From assembly GCA_027488115.1 (NCBI GenBank), contig JAIYCG010000030.1, positions 1 to 55,894 on the forward strand: 55,894 nt of DNA, given 5' to 3'. This DNA is from Comamonadaceae bacterium. Its GTDB lineage: Bacteria; Pseudomonadota; Gammaproteobacteria; Burkholderiales; Burkholderiaceae_C. The position numbers were made by a program, and so were the translations under genes. Below, one piece after another: positions 28,301-38,620 of the stretch (position 1 is the first letter of the stretch; every line of letters begins with the position of its first letter). The notes under the pieces were generated by a model. It worked only from the letters and a program-made list of their open reading frames with translations, was not told the origin of the DNA and did no database searches.

Positions 28301-28945
28301 TTATTTTTGCCGGCCAGTGAGCAAGTTCATCAGGTCTTGTGCAAAACCTTCCAACTCAATCTCAATTTGCGCCACGGTGCGACCAAACACGTTGTAGGCC
28401 AAGACAGCAGGAATGGCCACTGCCAGACCCGCAGCAGTCATGACCAAGGCTTCTCCCACAGGGCCCGCCACGCGGTCTAAGGTAATTTGCCCAACTTCCG
28501 CCATACCGCTCAAGGCATTGAAAATACCCCACACGGTGCCAAGCAAACCCACAAAAGGAGAAATGGCACCCACTGTGGCCAAGAGCAATTGACCCCAATG
28601 CAACCGGTTGACAGAAGTTTGCAAACTATTTCGCAAGACACGGGTGAGTTGATGCTCACGCTCACCCGCAGCAGCCAAAGTGCCCCCCAAGGGCAGAAGG
28701 GTGGCATCCAACAGGGGGGTGACCGTTTGGTCGCGGTCAAATTGCCCAACGCGGGCATGGGCTTCATCAAATTGAGCAGCTTGCCAAAAGGCCGCTGTAC
28801 TTTGAGGAACGTCCAATTTGACTCTGCGCAACAAATTGAATTTCCAAAAAATGACGACCCATGTGCTGACAGACATGGCCAGCAAAGCGATTGCTACAAA
28901 GCGAATGACCCCGTCGCCCTCCGTCCAAAAGCTCATTAAATTCAT
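28301..28945 (-). CDS. MotA/TolQ/ExbB-family proton channel protein
   Basis: 214 residues with three hydrophobic helices (about 12-32, 108-135, 152-178). The conserved block LLATVGAISPFVGLLGTVWGIFNALSGM is near residue 110-137 and VGEALVMTAAGLAVAIPAVLAYN near 160. It forms the inner-membrane stator with the ExbD/TolR protein. It follows dapB by 11 bp in the same direction and is probably in the bamE-dapB run. Confidence 0.9.
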   Translation of the reverse strand: MNLMSFWTEGDGVIRFVAIALLAMSVSTWVVIFWKFNLLRRVKLDVPQSTAAFWQAAQFDEAHARVGQFDRDQTVTPLLDATLLPLGGTLAAAGEREHQLTRVLRNSLQTSVNRLHWGQLLLATVGAISPFVGLLGTVWGIFNALSGMAEVGQITLDRVAGPVGEALVMTAAGLAVAIPAVLAYNVFGRTVAQIEIELEGFAQDLMNLLTGRQK

Positions 28946-28956
28946 GACTTGCCGAT

Positions 28957-29802
28957 TTATCTCAAGGACAACACGTCGAACATGTCGAAGAGCCCCGTTT
29001 TTTGGTCAGCTAAAAACCTGACCGCGCGCAAACTGCCTAGCGCGTAGGTTGCGCGGCTAGACGACTTGTGTGTCACTTCGATACGTTCACCGGTACCAGC
29101 AAACAAAACCGTGTGGTCGCCCACAATGTCGCCGCCGCGGATGGTGGCAAAACCAATGCTGGAGGGGTCGCGTTCGCCCGTCACACCTTCCCGGGCGTAA
29201 ACGGCGCATTCTTTCAAGTCCCGGCCTAAGGCTTCTGCAATGACCTCGCCCATTTTGAGAGCCGTACCCGATGGCGCATCGACCTTGTGGCGATGGTGGG
29301 CCTCAATGATTTCAATGTCGTAACCCGCGGCCAACGCTTTGGCCGCCATTTCAAGCAATTTGAGGGTGACATTGACCCCCACGCTCATGTTGGGAGCCAT
29401 GACAATGGCTACGTCTTTGGCGATGGCTTTGATTTCATTTTTCTCAGCATCCGAAAAACCGGTGGTACCGATGACCGCCTTGACGCCCAAAGCTTGGCAC
29501 ATTTTCAAGTGCGCCAAGGTGCCTTCAGGACGTGTGAAGTCAATGAGGTATTGGGAATTTTGCAGGCCTGTTTTGAAATCGCCTGTCACCAAAACGCCAC
29601 TGGCTTTGCCCATGGCAGCGCCAGCATCTGTCCCAACCGCAGCACTGCTGGCCAAATCAAGTGCACCCGTGAGGCGGCAATCAGGGGCGTTGGCAATGGC
29701 CTCAATGAGCATCTGGCCCATTCGGCCAGAGGCGCCAGCCACAGCAACAGCATGTTTTGGCAGATCAGAAATAGCAGAAGCAACTTGAGTCATGTGATTC
29801 AT
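28957..29802 (-). CDS. dapB: 4-hydroxy-tetrahydrodipicolinate reductase
   Basis: 281 residues. Lysine/diaminopimelate pathway reductase using NAD(P)H. The nucleotide-binding [17 protein letters not shown] is near residue 19. The catalytic [20 protein letters not shown] near 166 contains His-His and Lys. The start overlaps the bamE stop by one base (TGATG), so they are translationally coupled. A later ATG at 29793 is possible. Confidence 0.96.
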   Translation of the reverse strand: MNHMTQVASAISDLPKHAVAVAGASGRMGQMLIEAIANAPDCRLTGALDLASSAAVGTDAGAAMGKASGVLVTGDFKTGLQNSQYLIDFTRPEGTLAHLKMCQALGVKAVIGTTGFSDAEKNEIKAIAKDVAIVMAPNMSVGVNVTLKLLEMAAKALAAGYDIEIIEAHHRHKVDAPSGTALKMGEVIAEALGRDLKECAVYAREGVTGERDPSSIGFATIRGGDIVGDHTVLFAGTGERIEVTHKSSSRATYALGSLRAVRFLADQKTGLFDMFDVLSLR

Positions 29803-30368
29803 CAGCGCTGGGCTGGTTCAAGCGGGGGGTAAGAACTGGGCAGTGGCAAGACCACTGCAGGGACAGGCTCGGTTTTCCGAACAGGCGCTGGGTATTTGCG
29901 CAGATCTTCTTCTTTGGCCTCCAAGACAGGCACCGTCAAACTGGATTTTTTGGCCACCAATTTGGTCACGAACTCTTCCTCACTGGGCAACTCATCGCCA
30001 GTGACTCGTTCAAGCTCATCGCCTTTGAACCAAACACTGAGACTAAAGCTTTGCCCTGGTACACCCTGTCGGCGAATGGTGAAAACGTAGTCCCAACGTT
30101 GTTCATGAAACACACTTGAAACCAAGGGCGTGCCAAGAACTTCCCGAACCTGCTGCTTTGACATGCCGGGTTTGAGAAATTCCTTCTGCTCTCTAGAGAC
30201 AAAGTTGCCTTGGACCACTTCAGGGACGTACAAAACGGCGTCAGTGGCAACGCTAAGGCGAGGCAATTGGCTAGGCAATTGACAAGCACTTAAAAGCAAC
30301 AACAACATGGGCAGGCCCACGGCCAAAGACAAGATGTTGCTAGGAGAAATACAAATTTGTTTTTTCAT
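29802..30368 (-). CDS. bamE: Outer-membrane assembly lipoprotein BamE
   Basis: 188 residues from ATG 30368 ([10 protein letters not shown]); an ATG at 30386 is also in frame. A lipoprotein of the BAM complex. Lipobox LSAC at about residues 26-29. The SmpA/BamE fold includes [20 protein letters not shown] and [25 protein letters not shown] Pro-rich C-terminal tail of about 60 residues after the fold makes it longer than the E. coli protein (113), as usual in Comamonadaceae. Divergent from fur. Confidence 0.92.
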   Translation of the reverse strand: MKKQICISPSNILSLAVGLPMLLLLLSACQLPSQLPRLSVATDAVLYVPEVVQGNFVSREQKEFLKPGMSKQQVREVLGTPLVSSVFHEQRWDYVFTIRRQGVPGQSFSLSVWFKGDELERVTGDELPSEEEFVTKLVAKKSSLTVPVLEAKEEDLRKYPAPVRKTEPVPAVVLPLPSSYPPLEPAQR

Positions 30369-30473
30369 GGATGCTTGGCAGGCCATATGATGGGATCATT
30401 GTAGCGGTAGCATTTGGCAGTGGCGAAGCTCATTTGGCCAAATCCCTTCTCTTTCAATTGCAACTGAACAGCC

Positions 30474-30896
30474 ATGGACGAACTCAAAAGCACTGGACTT
30501 AAAGCCACTGTCCCCCGACAAAAGATTTTGGAGATCTTTCAAAAAGGGGTTATCCGGCACATGACCGCCGAAGATGTTTTCAAGCATTTGGTCAATGACA
30601 ACGCCGACATTGGTTTGGCCACTGTTTACCGGGTCTTAACCCAGTTTGAGCAAGCCGGGCTCTTAAGCCGAAACCATTTTGAAAGTGGCAAAGCAGTTTA
30701 TGAATTGAACGAGGGCCAACACCATGACCACATGGTATGCCTAGATTGTGGCAAAGTTGAAGAGTTCTATGACGCAGAAATTGAAAGGCGGCAGCACGAT
30801 GTAGCCTTGGCCAAGGGCTTTGTGATTGCCGATCATGCGCTCAGTCTTTACGCCCACTGTACCCAAAACCCCTGCCCCCATCGCAATCGGGCTTAA
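30474..30896 (+). CDS. fur: Ferric uptake regulator Fur
   Basis: 140 residues. An iron-responsive repressor. Winged helix in residues 1-80 ([18 protein letters not shown] is the recognition helix). Metal-site residues: [19 protein letters not shown] near 82-100 with the CxxC, and a second Cys pair near the C-terminus (HCTQNPCPH). Divergent from bamE across about 105 bp, as commonly seen. It converges with hprK. Confidence 0.96.
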   Translation: MDELKSTGLKATVPRQKILEIFQKGVIRHMTAEDVFKHLVNDNADIGLATVYRVLTQFEQAGLLSRNHFESGKAVYELNEGQHHDHMVCLDCGKVEEFYDAEIERRQHDVALAKGFVIADHALSLYAHCTQNPCPHRNRA

Positions 30897-30904
30897 GTTC
30901 AGTC

Positions 30905-30934
30905 TCAGTCAACCTCAGTCAACCTCAGTCAACC
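30905..30934. repeat. Three perfect tandem copies of a 10-bp unit between fur and hprK
   Basis: tcagtcaacc repeats at 30905-30914, 30915-30924 and 30925-30934. The last copy contains the hprK stop (30929-30931). Such short tandem arrays are prone to slippage. Here copy-number change would mainly alter the convergent fur/hprK spacer. Confidence 0.9.
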
Positions 30935-31870
30935 CATGGCAGCGCGCTGCCGCTCCATAAAGTCTTGGTAGGTGTCGATGCCGCGCATTTGCAAAATGGT
31001 GTTGCGCACAGCCGCCTCCACCAGCACCGCAATGTTGCGCCCCGCCACCACTTGGATGACCACTTTGCGCACGGCAATGCCCAGCACATCTTGCGTCAGC
31101 GGCTCAGTGGGAATGCGCTCGTAATCGCGCTCAAAATTTTCGCGACGCACCAAGTGCACAATGAGTTTCAAACGCATTTTGCGGCGCACCGCTGTTTCTC
31201 CGAAAATGGCGCGTATGTCCAACAAGCCAATGCCGCGCACCTCCAACAAGTTTTGCAACAAATCGGGGCAACGAGCCTCAATGGTGGTTTGATTAATGCG
31301 AAACAAGTCCACCGCATCGTCGGCGACCAAGCCATTGCCACGAGAAATCAACTCCAAGCCCAACTCACTCTTGCCAAGGCCAGACTCGCCGGTGATTAAG
31401 ACACCTAAGCCTAAAATGTCCATGAACACGCCGTGCATGGTGGTGCGGTCGGCAAAGTGTTTGGAGAGGTAAGCCCTGAGCACATCGATCACAAAAGCGG
31501 AAGACTCGGGCGTCGAGAACATGGGAATTTGAGCGCCCTCACAAACTCGAAGCAGGGCCTCCGGCGCGGTTTGACCATCGGCCAAGACCAACACAGGGGG
31601 CTCCAAGGTGACGATGCGCGAAACACGCCGCACACAATCCTCTTCGCTGCCCCGCATCAAATAGGACACTTCTCGCTCACCCAAGATTTGAACTCGGTAG
31701 GGGTGGATGTAGTTCAAGTAACCCACCAAATCGGCACCAGAACGGGCGGCACGAACAGCCACCTCATCAAATCGGCGCTCTGAGGCACCTAAGCCCGCAA
31801 TCCACTGCCACTTCAGTTTGCCTCGGTGGTCTTCAAACAGCGCATCTGCACTGACAGCGGTGGGCTTCAT
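30929..31870 (-). CDS. hprK: HPr kinase/phosphorylase
   Basis: 313 residues. It phosphorylates and dephosphorylates HPr at Ser. P-loop [17 protein letters not shown] near residue 158 and the family signature [20 protein letters not shown] near 205. In proteobacteria with an incomplete PTS it works with the nitrogen-PTS rather than sugar uptake, which fits the adjoining ptsN. The HPr gene is not in the window. The start lies 39 bp after the ptsN stop, so hpf-ptsN-hprK read in one direction. Confidence 0.95.
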   Translation of the reverse strand: MKPTAVSADALFEDHRGKLKWQWIAGLGASERRFDEVAVRAARSGADLVGYLNYIHPYRVQILGEREVSYLMRGSEEDCVRRVSRIVTLEPPVLVLADGQTAPEALLRVCEGAQIPMFSTPESSAFVIDVLRAYLSKHFADRTTMHGVFMDILGLGVLITGESGLGKSELGLELISRGNGLVADDAVDLFRINQTTIEARCPDLLQNLLEVRGIGLLDIRAIFGETAVRRKMRLKLIVHLVRRENFERDYERIPTEPLTQDVLGIAVRKVVIQVVAGRNIAVLVEAAVRNTILQMRGIDTYQDFMERQRAAMG

Positions 31871-31909
31871 GTCAACCTCGTTTCGTGGATGGACTCAAGA
31901 GCATCAGCC

Positions 31910-32371
31910 TCAGTTGGCAGGTGACCAATTGTGTATGAGCTTGTGCAAACTTGACGCACTGGTGCTGCTGAGCATGTTGTCCCGAGAACTTGTATTGCTC
32001 AACAGTTCAGCAATTTCAGACAGAATTTCCAAGTGCTTTTGGGTAGCCGCTTCGGGCACCAACAAAAAAATAAGCAACTTCACGGCTTGCTCATCGGGCG
32101 CATCAAAGCCAATGGCATTTGCCAATTGGAAAACTGCCGCCATCGGAGACTTCAAGCCCTTGATGCGACCGTGGGGAATGGCCACGGCATGGCCTAAGCC
32201 CGTCGAGCCCAGGCGTTCCCTTGCAAACAAACTGTCTGTCACCAAGGCCCTGGACAGACCATGCAAATTTTCAAACAGCAAACCCGCTTCTTCAAATGCA
32301 CGCTTCTTGCTGGTGGCGTCTAAGCCAACCAGTACTTGTTCAATCGGGAGAATGGCTGCAAGTCTGTTCAT
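31910..32371 (-). CDS. ptsN: Nitrogen-PTS EIIA component PtsN
   Basis: 153 residues. A phosphoryl-acceptor regulator linking PTS-Ntr to potassium and nitrogen control in other bacteria. The phosphorylatable His is in GHAVAIPHGRIKG near residue 65. The N-terminus MNRLAAILPIEQVLVGLDA is typical. The hpf terminator lies just upstream, and hprK follows. Confidence 0.94.
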   Translation of the reverse strand: MNRLAAILPIEQVLVGLDATSKKRAFEEAGLLFENLHGLSRALVTDSLFARERLGSTGLGHAVAIPHGRIKGLKSPMAAVFQLANAIGFDAPDEQAVKLLIFLLVPEAATQKHLEILSEIAELLSNTSSRDNMLSSTSASSLHKLIHNWSPAN

Positions 32372-32411
32372 ATCGAGGGCGGATTATGCACCTTGTGAAA
32401 GGTCATCTTGC

Positions 32412-32437
32412 AAAAAAAACCGCACCCAAGGGTGCGG
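32412..32437 (-). terminator. Rho-independent terminator between hpf and ptsN
   Basis: On the minus strand an 8-bp GC-rich stem (ccgcaccc 32437-32430 with gggtgcgg 32427-32420, 2-nt centre) is followed by eight T (32419-32412). It lies 29 bp after the hpf stop and would end or attenuate the hpf transcript before ptsN. Confidence 0.9.
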
Positions 32438-32465
32438 CAGTGTCATTTTTTCAAAATTGGAGCGT

Positions 32466-32795
32466 TCACATCATGCGCTTAGGGGCTGTATGGTGATGGT
32501 CCATGATTCGATTTTTATGTTTGACCACTTGCCGATCTAACTTATCGACCAAATCATCGACAGCGGCATAGAGGTCCTGGTGCGAGCTTTCTGCAAATAA
32601 GTCGTTGCCTTTGACATGAATATTGCATTCTGCGCGCTGTCGTTTCTCTTTCTCTTTTTGTTTTTCAACAGTGAGCAACACTTTCACATCCACTACTTGG
32701 TCAAAATGCCTAGTGATTCGGTCTAGTTTGCCAGTGACGTAGCTTCTAAGGGCGGGCGTCACTTCAAGGTGGTGACCACTGATCGTCAAATTCAT
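32466..32795 (-). CDS. hpf: Ribosome hibernation-promoting factor (short form)
   Basis: 109 residues. Binds the ribosome decoding region in stationary phase. MNLTISGHHLEVTPALRSYV at the start and SSHQDLYAAVDDLVDKLDRQV near 68 are diagnostic. Short-form length with a His-rich tail (MDHHHTAPKRMM). Located upstream of ptsN, as in many proteobacteria where it follows rpoN. rpoN is not seen here; the next gene upstream is an MFS transporter. Confidence 0.93.
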   Translation of the reverse strand: MNLTISGHHLEVTPALRSYVTGKLDRITRHFDQVVDVKVLLTVEKQKEKEKRQRAECNIHVKGNDLFAESSHQDLYAAVDDLVDKLDRQVVKHKNRIMDHHHTAPKRMM

Positions 32796-32983
32796 AAAAA
32801 AGCCTCCTGTTGCTCTCTGCGATAAACAACCACCCGCCCAAAATGGGGGTGGGCTAGAGTCACTATGCGCCCCCCAATCGCGAAATGCAAGCTAGGCTTC
32901 TTAATCCCTTCAAATTGATCAAGTCTTGCAGTTTTATGTCAAAAAAGCTGATAAATTCCTATCTTGAAGCTTGGGCAAATAAT

Positions 32984-34210
32984 TTAAGCTTGCCCGGCAC
33001 CATGCAGCCTCAGCTTGTTTGCCAACACATAGCTCAACAGGCTGGCACCCCCGCCCAGCAAGGCCGCCATCCAATAATGGGTTAAGTTCCCGTTGCCATC
33101 CCTGCCCAAAATTTGGCCACCCACCAAGGCAGCCATGCCCATGGCAAGTGATTGCACCGCTGAATTCAGGGTCATGAAGCTGCCCCGCCTGCGCGGATCG
33201 GCGGCGGCGCCAATCAAGGCCATGCCGGGGATCATGCGGCCACTCATGACAACAAACAAAATAGAAGAGACCAACAGCACACCGGCCATGGGCAAGTCTG
33301 CGGCCAAGGTCATTGCCAACAAGGGCAAAGGCATCAGCAGGGCCAGCCTTCGAAAGGCATAGGCTTTGCCGGCTCGATCTGACCAATGCCCAATGAAGCG
33401 AGCCGATACCAAGGTGCAGACGCCACCGCACAAATACACATAGGGAATTTGCTCGGGTTTAAAACCAGCATTGCCTTGCAAATAAAGTGTGATGTAGGGA
33501 ATGACGGCAAAACCCGAAAACACCATGCTGGAAGACATGGCGTAAGCCTTCAAATGATTAGGGTCCACCAAGACCAAGCGCAGGTTGGCCAACAAACTCG
33601 GCGCGGAGTCGCCACTTGGGTGCGATTCAAGGTGACCCTTGAGGCTGGGCAATGTTTTTGCGGCACCCAGCGCACACACCATCACCAACAGCGCAATGGC
33701 CAAAAATGGGGCATGCCAATTGAAATGCGATGCCAAGAAAAGGGCCAACGGCACACCCGCCACCGTGGCCACAGAAAAGGAGGTCATGACCACGCCCATG
33801 GCACGACCTCGGCGCTCAAACGGAATGACCTCGGCGACGATGGTTTGCGACAAGGCCATCAAGACCCCTCCAAAAAATCCTGATGCCACCCGCGCAAGCA
33901 AAAGCCAAGCAAAAGTGGGAGCGATGCTGCAGGCCACTGCTGCGACACCAAACAAAGGATACAGGGTCAGCATCATTCGTTTGCGGCCAAAACGGTCAAT
34001 GTAGGTAGCGGCCAAAAGACCAGACAAGCCCGCTGCAAATGTGTAGGCGGAAACCAAAAAGCCAAATTGCCCCGCAGAAATGTCGAAGAGTTGTGTCAAT
34101 TGAGGCCCTAAGGGCATCATGATCATAAAGTCTAGGACACTGGTGAATTGGATGCTGGCCAGTGTCAGCAAAAGCCAGCGTTCGCGCTTTGGCGTCAAAT
34201 GTGTGGTCAT
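32984..34210 (-). CDS. MFS transporter
   Basis: 408 residues from ATG 34210 with AGGA upstream (the frame is open to 34276). Twelve predicted hydrophobic segments. The MFS loop motif TYIDRFGRKRMMLTLYP is between helices 2 and 3 near residue 72, and the first helix has the FTSVLDFMIMMPLGPQL pattern of the drug:H+ antiporter/arabinose-efflux group. The substrate is unknown. Transcribed alone, divergent from corA. Confidence 0.85.
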   Translation of the reverse strand: MTTHLTPKRERWLLLTLASIQFTSVLDFMIMMPLGPQLTQLFDISAGQFGFLVSAYTFAAGLSGLLAATYIDRFGRKRMMLTLYPLFGVAAVACSIAPTFAWLLLARVASGFFGGVLMALSQTIVAEVIPFERRGRAMGVVMTSFSVATVAGVPLALFLASHFNWHAPFLAIALLVMVCALGAAKTLPSLKGHLESHPSGDSAPSLLANLRLVLVDPNHLKAYAMSSSMVFSGFAVIPYITLYLQGNAGFKPEQIPYVYLCGGVCTLVSARFIGHWSDRAGKAYAFRRLALLMPLPLLAMTLAADLPMAGVLLVSSILFVVMSGRMIPGMALIGAAADPRRRGSFMTLNSAVQSLAMGMAALVGGQILGRDGNGNLTHYWMAALLGGGASLLSYVLANKLRLHGAGQA

Positions 34211-34279
34211 GGGTTTTTTTCCTGAACCTCTGACTCTATCATTCGAACATGCATTTAGATAAGTGCCATAATCCACCCC

Positions 34280-34456
34280 ATCATTATTTTGGAGTTTGCT
34301 CCGTGGAAAGCCACCCTAGTCGGTAGCTTTCGAATGAACTGGTCTTTTCGCTGCACGCCTTGACGGCAGCACCTGCCAATTGTTCGAAAGCTGCACATTC
34401 ACTTGCCGCCTTATCGAACACTTGGCCCCCTTGATTGGGGCTGAAGGAGACCTGCC
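34280..34456 (+). promoter_or_regulatory. Structured 5' leader of corA
   Basis: About 180 bp before corA contains several perfect stems in order: ggag/ctcc (34291-34302), gtgg/ccac (34303-34314), and a long-range 10-bp helix agctttcgaa (34325-34334) with ttcgaaagct (34383-34392), extendable by wobble pairs. That helix encloses gctgc/gcagc (34350-34370). A gcccc/ggggc hairpin (34426-34441) then lies just before the Shine-Dalgarno gaaggag (34443-34449). A possible -10 CATAAT is at 34266-34271. It looks like an mRNA control element, perhaps sensing magnesium, but it was not matched to a known riboswitch. Confidence 0.5.
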
Positions 34457-35443
34457 ATGCTCAACATTTTCACGCTTGCCAACGGCCGACTCGTCCAAGA
34501 AGAAATTGAATCTTTGGAAGAGTTGTCCAAGTTCCATCCCATTTGGGTGGACCTTGAGTCACCCACCGTCGAAGAGAAACGCTGGATCAAACAATATTAC
34601 GGCTTGTCCATTCCAGAAGATGCGATGGACGAGGACATTGAAGAATCTGCTCGCTTTTACGAAGAAGACAATGGCGAATTGCACATTCGCTCTGACTTTT
34701 TAATTGCCGACGAAGACGAGCCCCGCACCGTGCGCTGTGCGTTCATCTTGAATCAACACAATGCAGATTTGCGCAGCCGCGGCGTGTTGTTCTCCATTCA
34801 CGATGAAGATGTCCCTGTGTTCCGCTTGCTGCGTTTGCGCGCGCGCCGCGCGCCTGGCCTCTTAGAGGATGCCAAAGCGGTGCTGCTGAAATTGTTCGAC
34901 GCCGATGCAGAGTATTCAGCCGACACCCTAGAGAACATTTACGACAAACTGGAAATTGCCGGTAAGTTGGTGCTGTCTGGTGACGTGACTGACGCCATGG
35001 CCGGCGAAGTGCTGGGCGCCATCGCGCGCCAGGAAGACTTGAATGGCCGCATTCGCCGCAACGTGATGGACACCCGACGCGCGGTGAGTTTTGTGATGCG
35101 CAGCAAAATGCTGAACGCCGAACAGTTTGAAGAAGCGCGCCAAATTTTGCGTGACATCGACTCGCTCGACTCGCACACTGAATTCTTGTTTGAAAAGATC
35201 AACTTCTTGATGGACGCTACCGTGGGTTTCATCAACATCAACCAGAACAAGATCATCAAAATTTTCTCGGTGGCCAGCGTGGCCTTGTTGCCACCGACGC
35301 TCATTGCCAGTTTGTACGGCATGAACTTCCAGTACATGCCTGAGCTGTCACAAACTTGGGGCTATCCTTATGCCTTGTGCCTCATGGTGGCCAGTGCGGT
35401 GGTGCCCATGTGGTATTTCCGCAGGCGTGGTTGGCTCAAATAG
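34457..35443 (+). CDS. corA: CorA magnesium/cobalt transporter
   Basis: 328 residues. A pentameric inner-membrane Mg2+ channel. Long acidic N-terminal cytosolic domain, then two C-terminal helices with the signature YGMNF near residue 288 and the periplasmic loop MPELSQTWGYP. It ends in a basic tail (FRRRGWLK). GAAGGAG at 34443-34449 is an excellent ribosome site for this ATG. It converges with the lytic transglycosylase gene. Confidence 0.95.
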   Translation: MLNIFTLANGRLVQEEIESLEELSKFHPIWVDLESPTVEEKRWIKQYYGLSIPEDAMDEDIEESARFYEEDNGELHIRSDFLIADEDEPRTVRCAFILNQHNADLRSRGVLFSIHDEDVPVFRLLRLRARRAPGLLEDAKAVLLKLFDADAEYSADTLENIYDKLEIAGKLVLSGDVTDAMAGEVLGAIARQEDLNGRIRRNVMDTRRAVSFVMRSKMLNAEQFEEARQILRDIDSLDSHTEFLFEKINFLMDATVGFININQNKIIKIFSVASVALLPPTLIASLYGMNFQYMPELSQTWGYPYALCLMVASAVVPMWYFRRRGWLK

Positions 35444-35521
35444 GTACGCGTTTTTAAAGCTCAGAGACGATGGACAAGCTGTAACGGCTGGCCACTTTTT
35501 TCACCATGTCTTTCACAACTT

Positions 35522-36271
35522 TCAGGGTTGTGTGCTGACTTTTTGACCAGCCGCCACTAGATCGAGGCGAGCTTGCTCTGCAAGGACCTTCGCCACATAG
35601 CCCGTGTCACTTTGGAGGGCATCCCCGCCCAGGTAAAAAAGCAGGCCATCCTCAACGACGCCGCCTTTCAAGCGAATGTATTCTTGAAGCACCTGAGTCC
35701 CCACACGCAAATTGGTTAAGGGGTCAAACGCTGCCAATTTGCCGCCGTATTTGTCGTATTTCTTGACATGGATATCGGTCATGACCTGCATCAAACCCTG
35801 CGCACCCGCTTGGCTTTGGATGTAAGGGTGAAAGCTCGATTCAATGGCCATCACGGCCAAAATCATGTGAGGCTTGAGTTTGGTCGTCTCTGAAAGGACA
35901 TAGGCTTCAGCCACCAAAGCGGCAACGGGCTCTGGCGCAACCCTGTATTTGGTGGCCAACCAAGCCGCAACGGCGGCTTGCTTTCGAGGCATGTCTTTCA
36001 AATCGGTGGCAATGGCCCTGTCTGCGGTGTTTTGAGGCTCCCACCAAAGGCTAAGTTGCCGCGAACGAAGCCATTCGTAAACCGTCGACTCCGTTTGGGC
36101 CAAGATATCTGGTCGAAACAAAGCGACACCCATGCTTAAGACGACCACCAGGCCTACCATCGCCAAACCACTGTGCGCGAGGGTCAGTACACCTTTGCCA
36201 ACATCTTGCAAAAAAATGCCGACTGCTGCCCTCGTCTTGTTCAGATTGGATAGGTTCAAATTGGATGACAT
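35522..36271 (-). CDS. Membrane-anchored lytic transglycosylase (SLT domain)
   Basis: 249 residues from ATG 36271. It cleaves peptidoglycan between MurNAc and GlcNAc. One N-terminal hydrophobic segment (about residues 35-55) anchors it or acts as a signal. The SLT domain has the catalytic Glu in [24 protein letters not shown] near residue 140 and ends with [21 protein letters not shown], where GxD replaces the commoner YN/AG pattern. Divergent from mnmA with only 45 bp between starts. Confidence 0.88.
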   Translation of the reverse strand: MSSNLNLSNLNKTRAAVGIFLQDVGKGVLTLAHSGLAMVGLVVVLSMGVALFRPDILAQTESTVYEWLRSRQLSLWWEPQNTADRAIATDLKDMPRKQAAVAAWLATKYRVAPEPVAALVAEAYVLSETTKLKPHMILAVMAIESSFHPYIQSQAGAQGLMQVMTDIHVKKYDKYGGKLAAFDPLTNLRVGTQVLQEYIRLKGGVVEDGLLFYLGGDALQSDTGYVAKVLAEQARLDLVAAGQKVSTQP

Positions 36272-36316
36272 GATGTGCACGAGTATAGATTTTTAGATCA
36301 AGGGATAATTGGCGAC

Positions 36317-37435
36317 ATGAAGCATCACCGAATTGTCGTGGGTTTGTCTGGGGGCGTCGACTCCGCAGTCACTGCTCACTTATTGAAAAAGCAAGGCCAC
36401 GAGGTGGTCGGCATTTTCATGAAGAACTGGGAAGACGACGACGACAGTGAGTTTTGTTCTTCCAACATCGACTTTGTCGATGCAGCCGCCGTAGCCGATG
36501 TACTGGGCATTGAAATTGAACACATCAACTTTGCAGCCGATTACAAAGATCGCGTGTTTGCAGAATTTTTGCGTGAGTACCAGGCGGGCCGCACCCCTAA
36601 CCCGGACATTTTGTGCAACGCCGAAATCAAGTTCAAATCTTTTTTAGACCACGCCATGCAAGTCGGTGCAGAAAAGATTGCCACGGGCCATTACGCCCGC
36701 GTTCGTTTGAACGAAGTCAGTGGCTTGCATGAATTGCTGAAGGGCCTGGACAACAGCAAGGACCAAAGTTATTTCCTGCACCGCTTGAACCAATCGCAAC
36801 TTTCTAAAACTCTGTTTCCCGTGGGTGAACTGCTCAAAACGCAGGTTCGTCAAATTGCAGAAGAAATTGGCTTGCCCAATGCCAAGAAAAAAGATTCCAC
36901 TGGCATTTGCTTCATTGGTGAGCGTCCCTTCAGAGAATTTTTGAACCGCTACATTTCCAAAGAACCCGGCCCCATCAAGGACGCTACCGGCAGAACCATT
37001 GGCAAGCATGTTGGCTTGAGTTTTTACACCTTAGGGCAGCGGCAAGGGCTTGGCATTGGCGGCATCAAAGCCAAGGGCACACAGCGTGGCGGCGGTGAAC
37101 ACACGCCTTGGTTTGTTGCCCGCAAGGACATGGCTCACAACATTTTGTGGGTGGTGCAAGGCCATGATCACCCCTGGTTGTTGTCGCCACAACTTGAGGC
37201 TGCCGATGCCAGCTGGTGCTCGGGAAGCGCGCCGGCAGCGGGACCTTACGCTGCCAAAACACGCTATCGACAAGCCGATGCCGCGTGCTTGCTGACATCG
37301 AGCCATGCGGCCGAATTCGCTTTGGCGTTTGGTGACAGCCAGTGGGCTGTGACGCCCGGGCAAAGTGCTGTTTTGTACGACGGCGAAGTGTGCTTGGGCG
37401 GTGGCGTGATCAACTCGGCTGTGACCTTGACTTGA
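36317..37435 (+). CDS. mnmA: tRNA 2-thiouridylase MnmA
   Basis: 372 residues from ATG 36317 (the frame is open to 36275). It adds sulfur at U34 of tRNA-Lys, Glu and Gln. PP-loop [12 protein letters not shown] at 7-18. The catalytic cysteines are in [12 protein letters not shown] near 101 and [12 protein letters not shown] near 198. C-terminal beta-barrel [11 protein letters not shown] near 242. Convergent with tcuB: the two stops are separated by 2 bp, with no terminator between. Confidence 0.96.
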   Translation: MKHHRIVVGLSGGVDSAVTAHLLKKQGHEVVGIFMKNWEDDDDSEFCSSNIDFVDAAAVADVLGIEIEHINFAADYKDRVFAEFLREYQAGRTPNPDILCNAEIKFKSFLDHAMQVGAEKIATGHYARVRLNEVSGLHELLKGLDNSKDQSYFLHRLNQSQLSKTLFPVGELLKTQVRQIAEEIGLPNAKKKDSTGICFIGERPFREFLNRYISKEPGPIKDATGRTIGKHVGLSFYTLGQRQGLGIGGIKAKGTQRGGGEHTPWFVARKDMAHNILWVVQGHDHPWLLSPQLEAADASWCSGSAPAAGPYAAKTRYRQADAACLLTSSHAAEFALAFGDSQWAVTPGQSAVLYDGEVCLGGGVINSAVTLT

Positions 37436-37437
37436 AC

Positions 37438-38610
37438 TTAGTCAGAGCCCAAGGTCAACTTGCTCGGCTGCCTCTTTTCAACAGCAAATCTGAGCAGCGC
37501 AGCAGTTCTGAAAATGCCATGTGCAAATTTGCCATAAGGCAAAGTTAAGAACAAAGCCATGACCATGCCCAAATGCACCGCCAACAACACCGGCATGGCT
37601 GCCGTGTTTTTGGACAGCATCAAGGCCAGCCCTGTCACACTGATGAAGAACAACAAGGCAATGAATCCGCGGTCCATGGGACGTTGTTGAACATCGCCAT
37701 GCTGCGGGTCTCGCGCCAAGTTCAAGCGCCACAAGCCCAAGGTGCCAATGGCCAATGCGATGCCGCCCACTGTGCCCAATAGTTTGGGCAAGCTGGTGAA
37801 GTCATAGGGTGCAGGCCAACCCAAAGCATAGTGGTACACCGTTGCTACACTGGTGGCTGCAAAGCACAACATGAAGCCATAAAACGTGAGATGGTGCATG
37901 CGTTTGCGCGCCAGCGTGAAAGCGTCGTCTTCGTTGTTGCAACCATCGCCATGGCCACCACCCAAGTACTTCAAACGCAAGGCATCGTGGGCCGCTTCAG
38001 CGGCGGCGGGTGAGCTCAATGGCGCACCACTGGTGGCGGGCGTCACTTCGCGCCAGAACTTCATCACGCCCAATGCCAGGGCCAAAACAGACCACAAGAA
38101 AATAGGCGCAAACATGCTCACCATGAGGTTGTGAGGAAAGATGGCGTAAAAACCATTTTGCACAGGGCCGCCCCACAGCGTGCCATTGCTTTGCAGCGCC
38201 AACATCAAAAATAAGCTTAAGCTTGCTGCCAAGGCCATCGAAAGGGTCAGTCCGTTGTTTTTGTAAAGTCCGCCCAACGCTTTGGGCCAAGCGTAATCTG
38301 CGTAAGTTTGACCGCGCACAGTGGCCATCGACTTAGGCACATTGATGGCAAATTCATGCGGCGGCGCATATTGGCAGGCGTGCAAACACGCACCGCAGTT
38401 GTGGCACAAATTGGCCAAGTAATGAATGTCTGCCTTGCCAAATTCCAAACGACGCGTCATGGCAGGAAACACCGCGCAGAAGCCTTCGCAATAGCGGCAG
38501 CCATTGCAAATTTGAAGTTGCCGCGCAACTTCTTGCTCAGGGCCTGTTAAAGCGATTTCACCGCGCGCCAAAGCTTGCGCTTCTTGAGTCAATTGTTGAA
38601 GTGTTTGCAT
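37438..38610 (-). CDS. tcuB: TcuB-type membrane iron-sulfur protein (tricarballylate/citrate utilization)
   Basis: 390 residues. It passes electrons from the TcuA flavoprotein to the membrane quinone pool. Two ferredoxin-type clusters are visible: [15 protein letters not shown] near residue 35 and [19 protein letters not shown] near 68. The C-terminal 280 residues hold about six hydrophobic helices. A short acidic/His insert [13 protein letters not shown] is near 218. It starts 10 bp after the tcuA stop, so the two are coupled. Confidence 0.9.
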   Translation of the reverse strand: MQTLQQLTQEAQALARGEIALTGPEQEVARQLQICNGCRYCEGFCAVFPAMTRRLEFGKADIHYLANLCHNCGACLHACQYAPPHEFAINVPKSMATVRGQTYADYAWPKALGGLYKNNGLTLSMALAASLSLFLMLALQSNGTLWGGPVQNGFYAIFPHNLMVSMFAPIFLWSVLALALGVMKFWREVTPATSGAPLSSPAAAEAAHDALRLKYLGGGHGDGCNNEDDAFTLARKRMHHLTFYGFMLCFAATSVATVYHYALGWPAPYDFTSLPKLLGTVGGIALAIGTLGLWRLNLARDPQHGDVQQRPMDRGFIALLFFISVTGLALMLSKNTAAMPVLLAVHLGMVMALFLTLPYGKFAHGIFRTAALLRFAVEKRQPSKLTLGSD

Positions 38611-38620
38611 GGTGTTCTAT

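Noticed and set aside
34334..34363. Nine-codon frame MNWSFRCTP in the corA leader as a leader peptide
   Set aside because: No Shine-Dalgarno and its start lies in the long-range stem; it is not Pro- or Asp-rich like known Mg2+ leader peptides.
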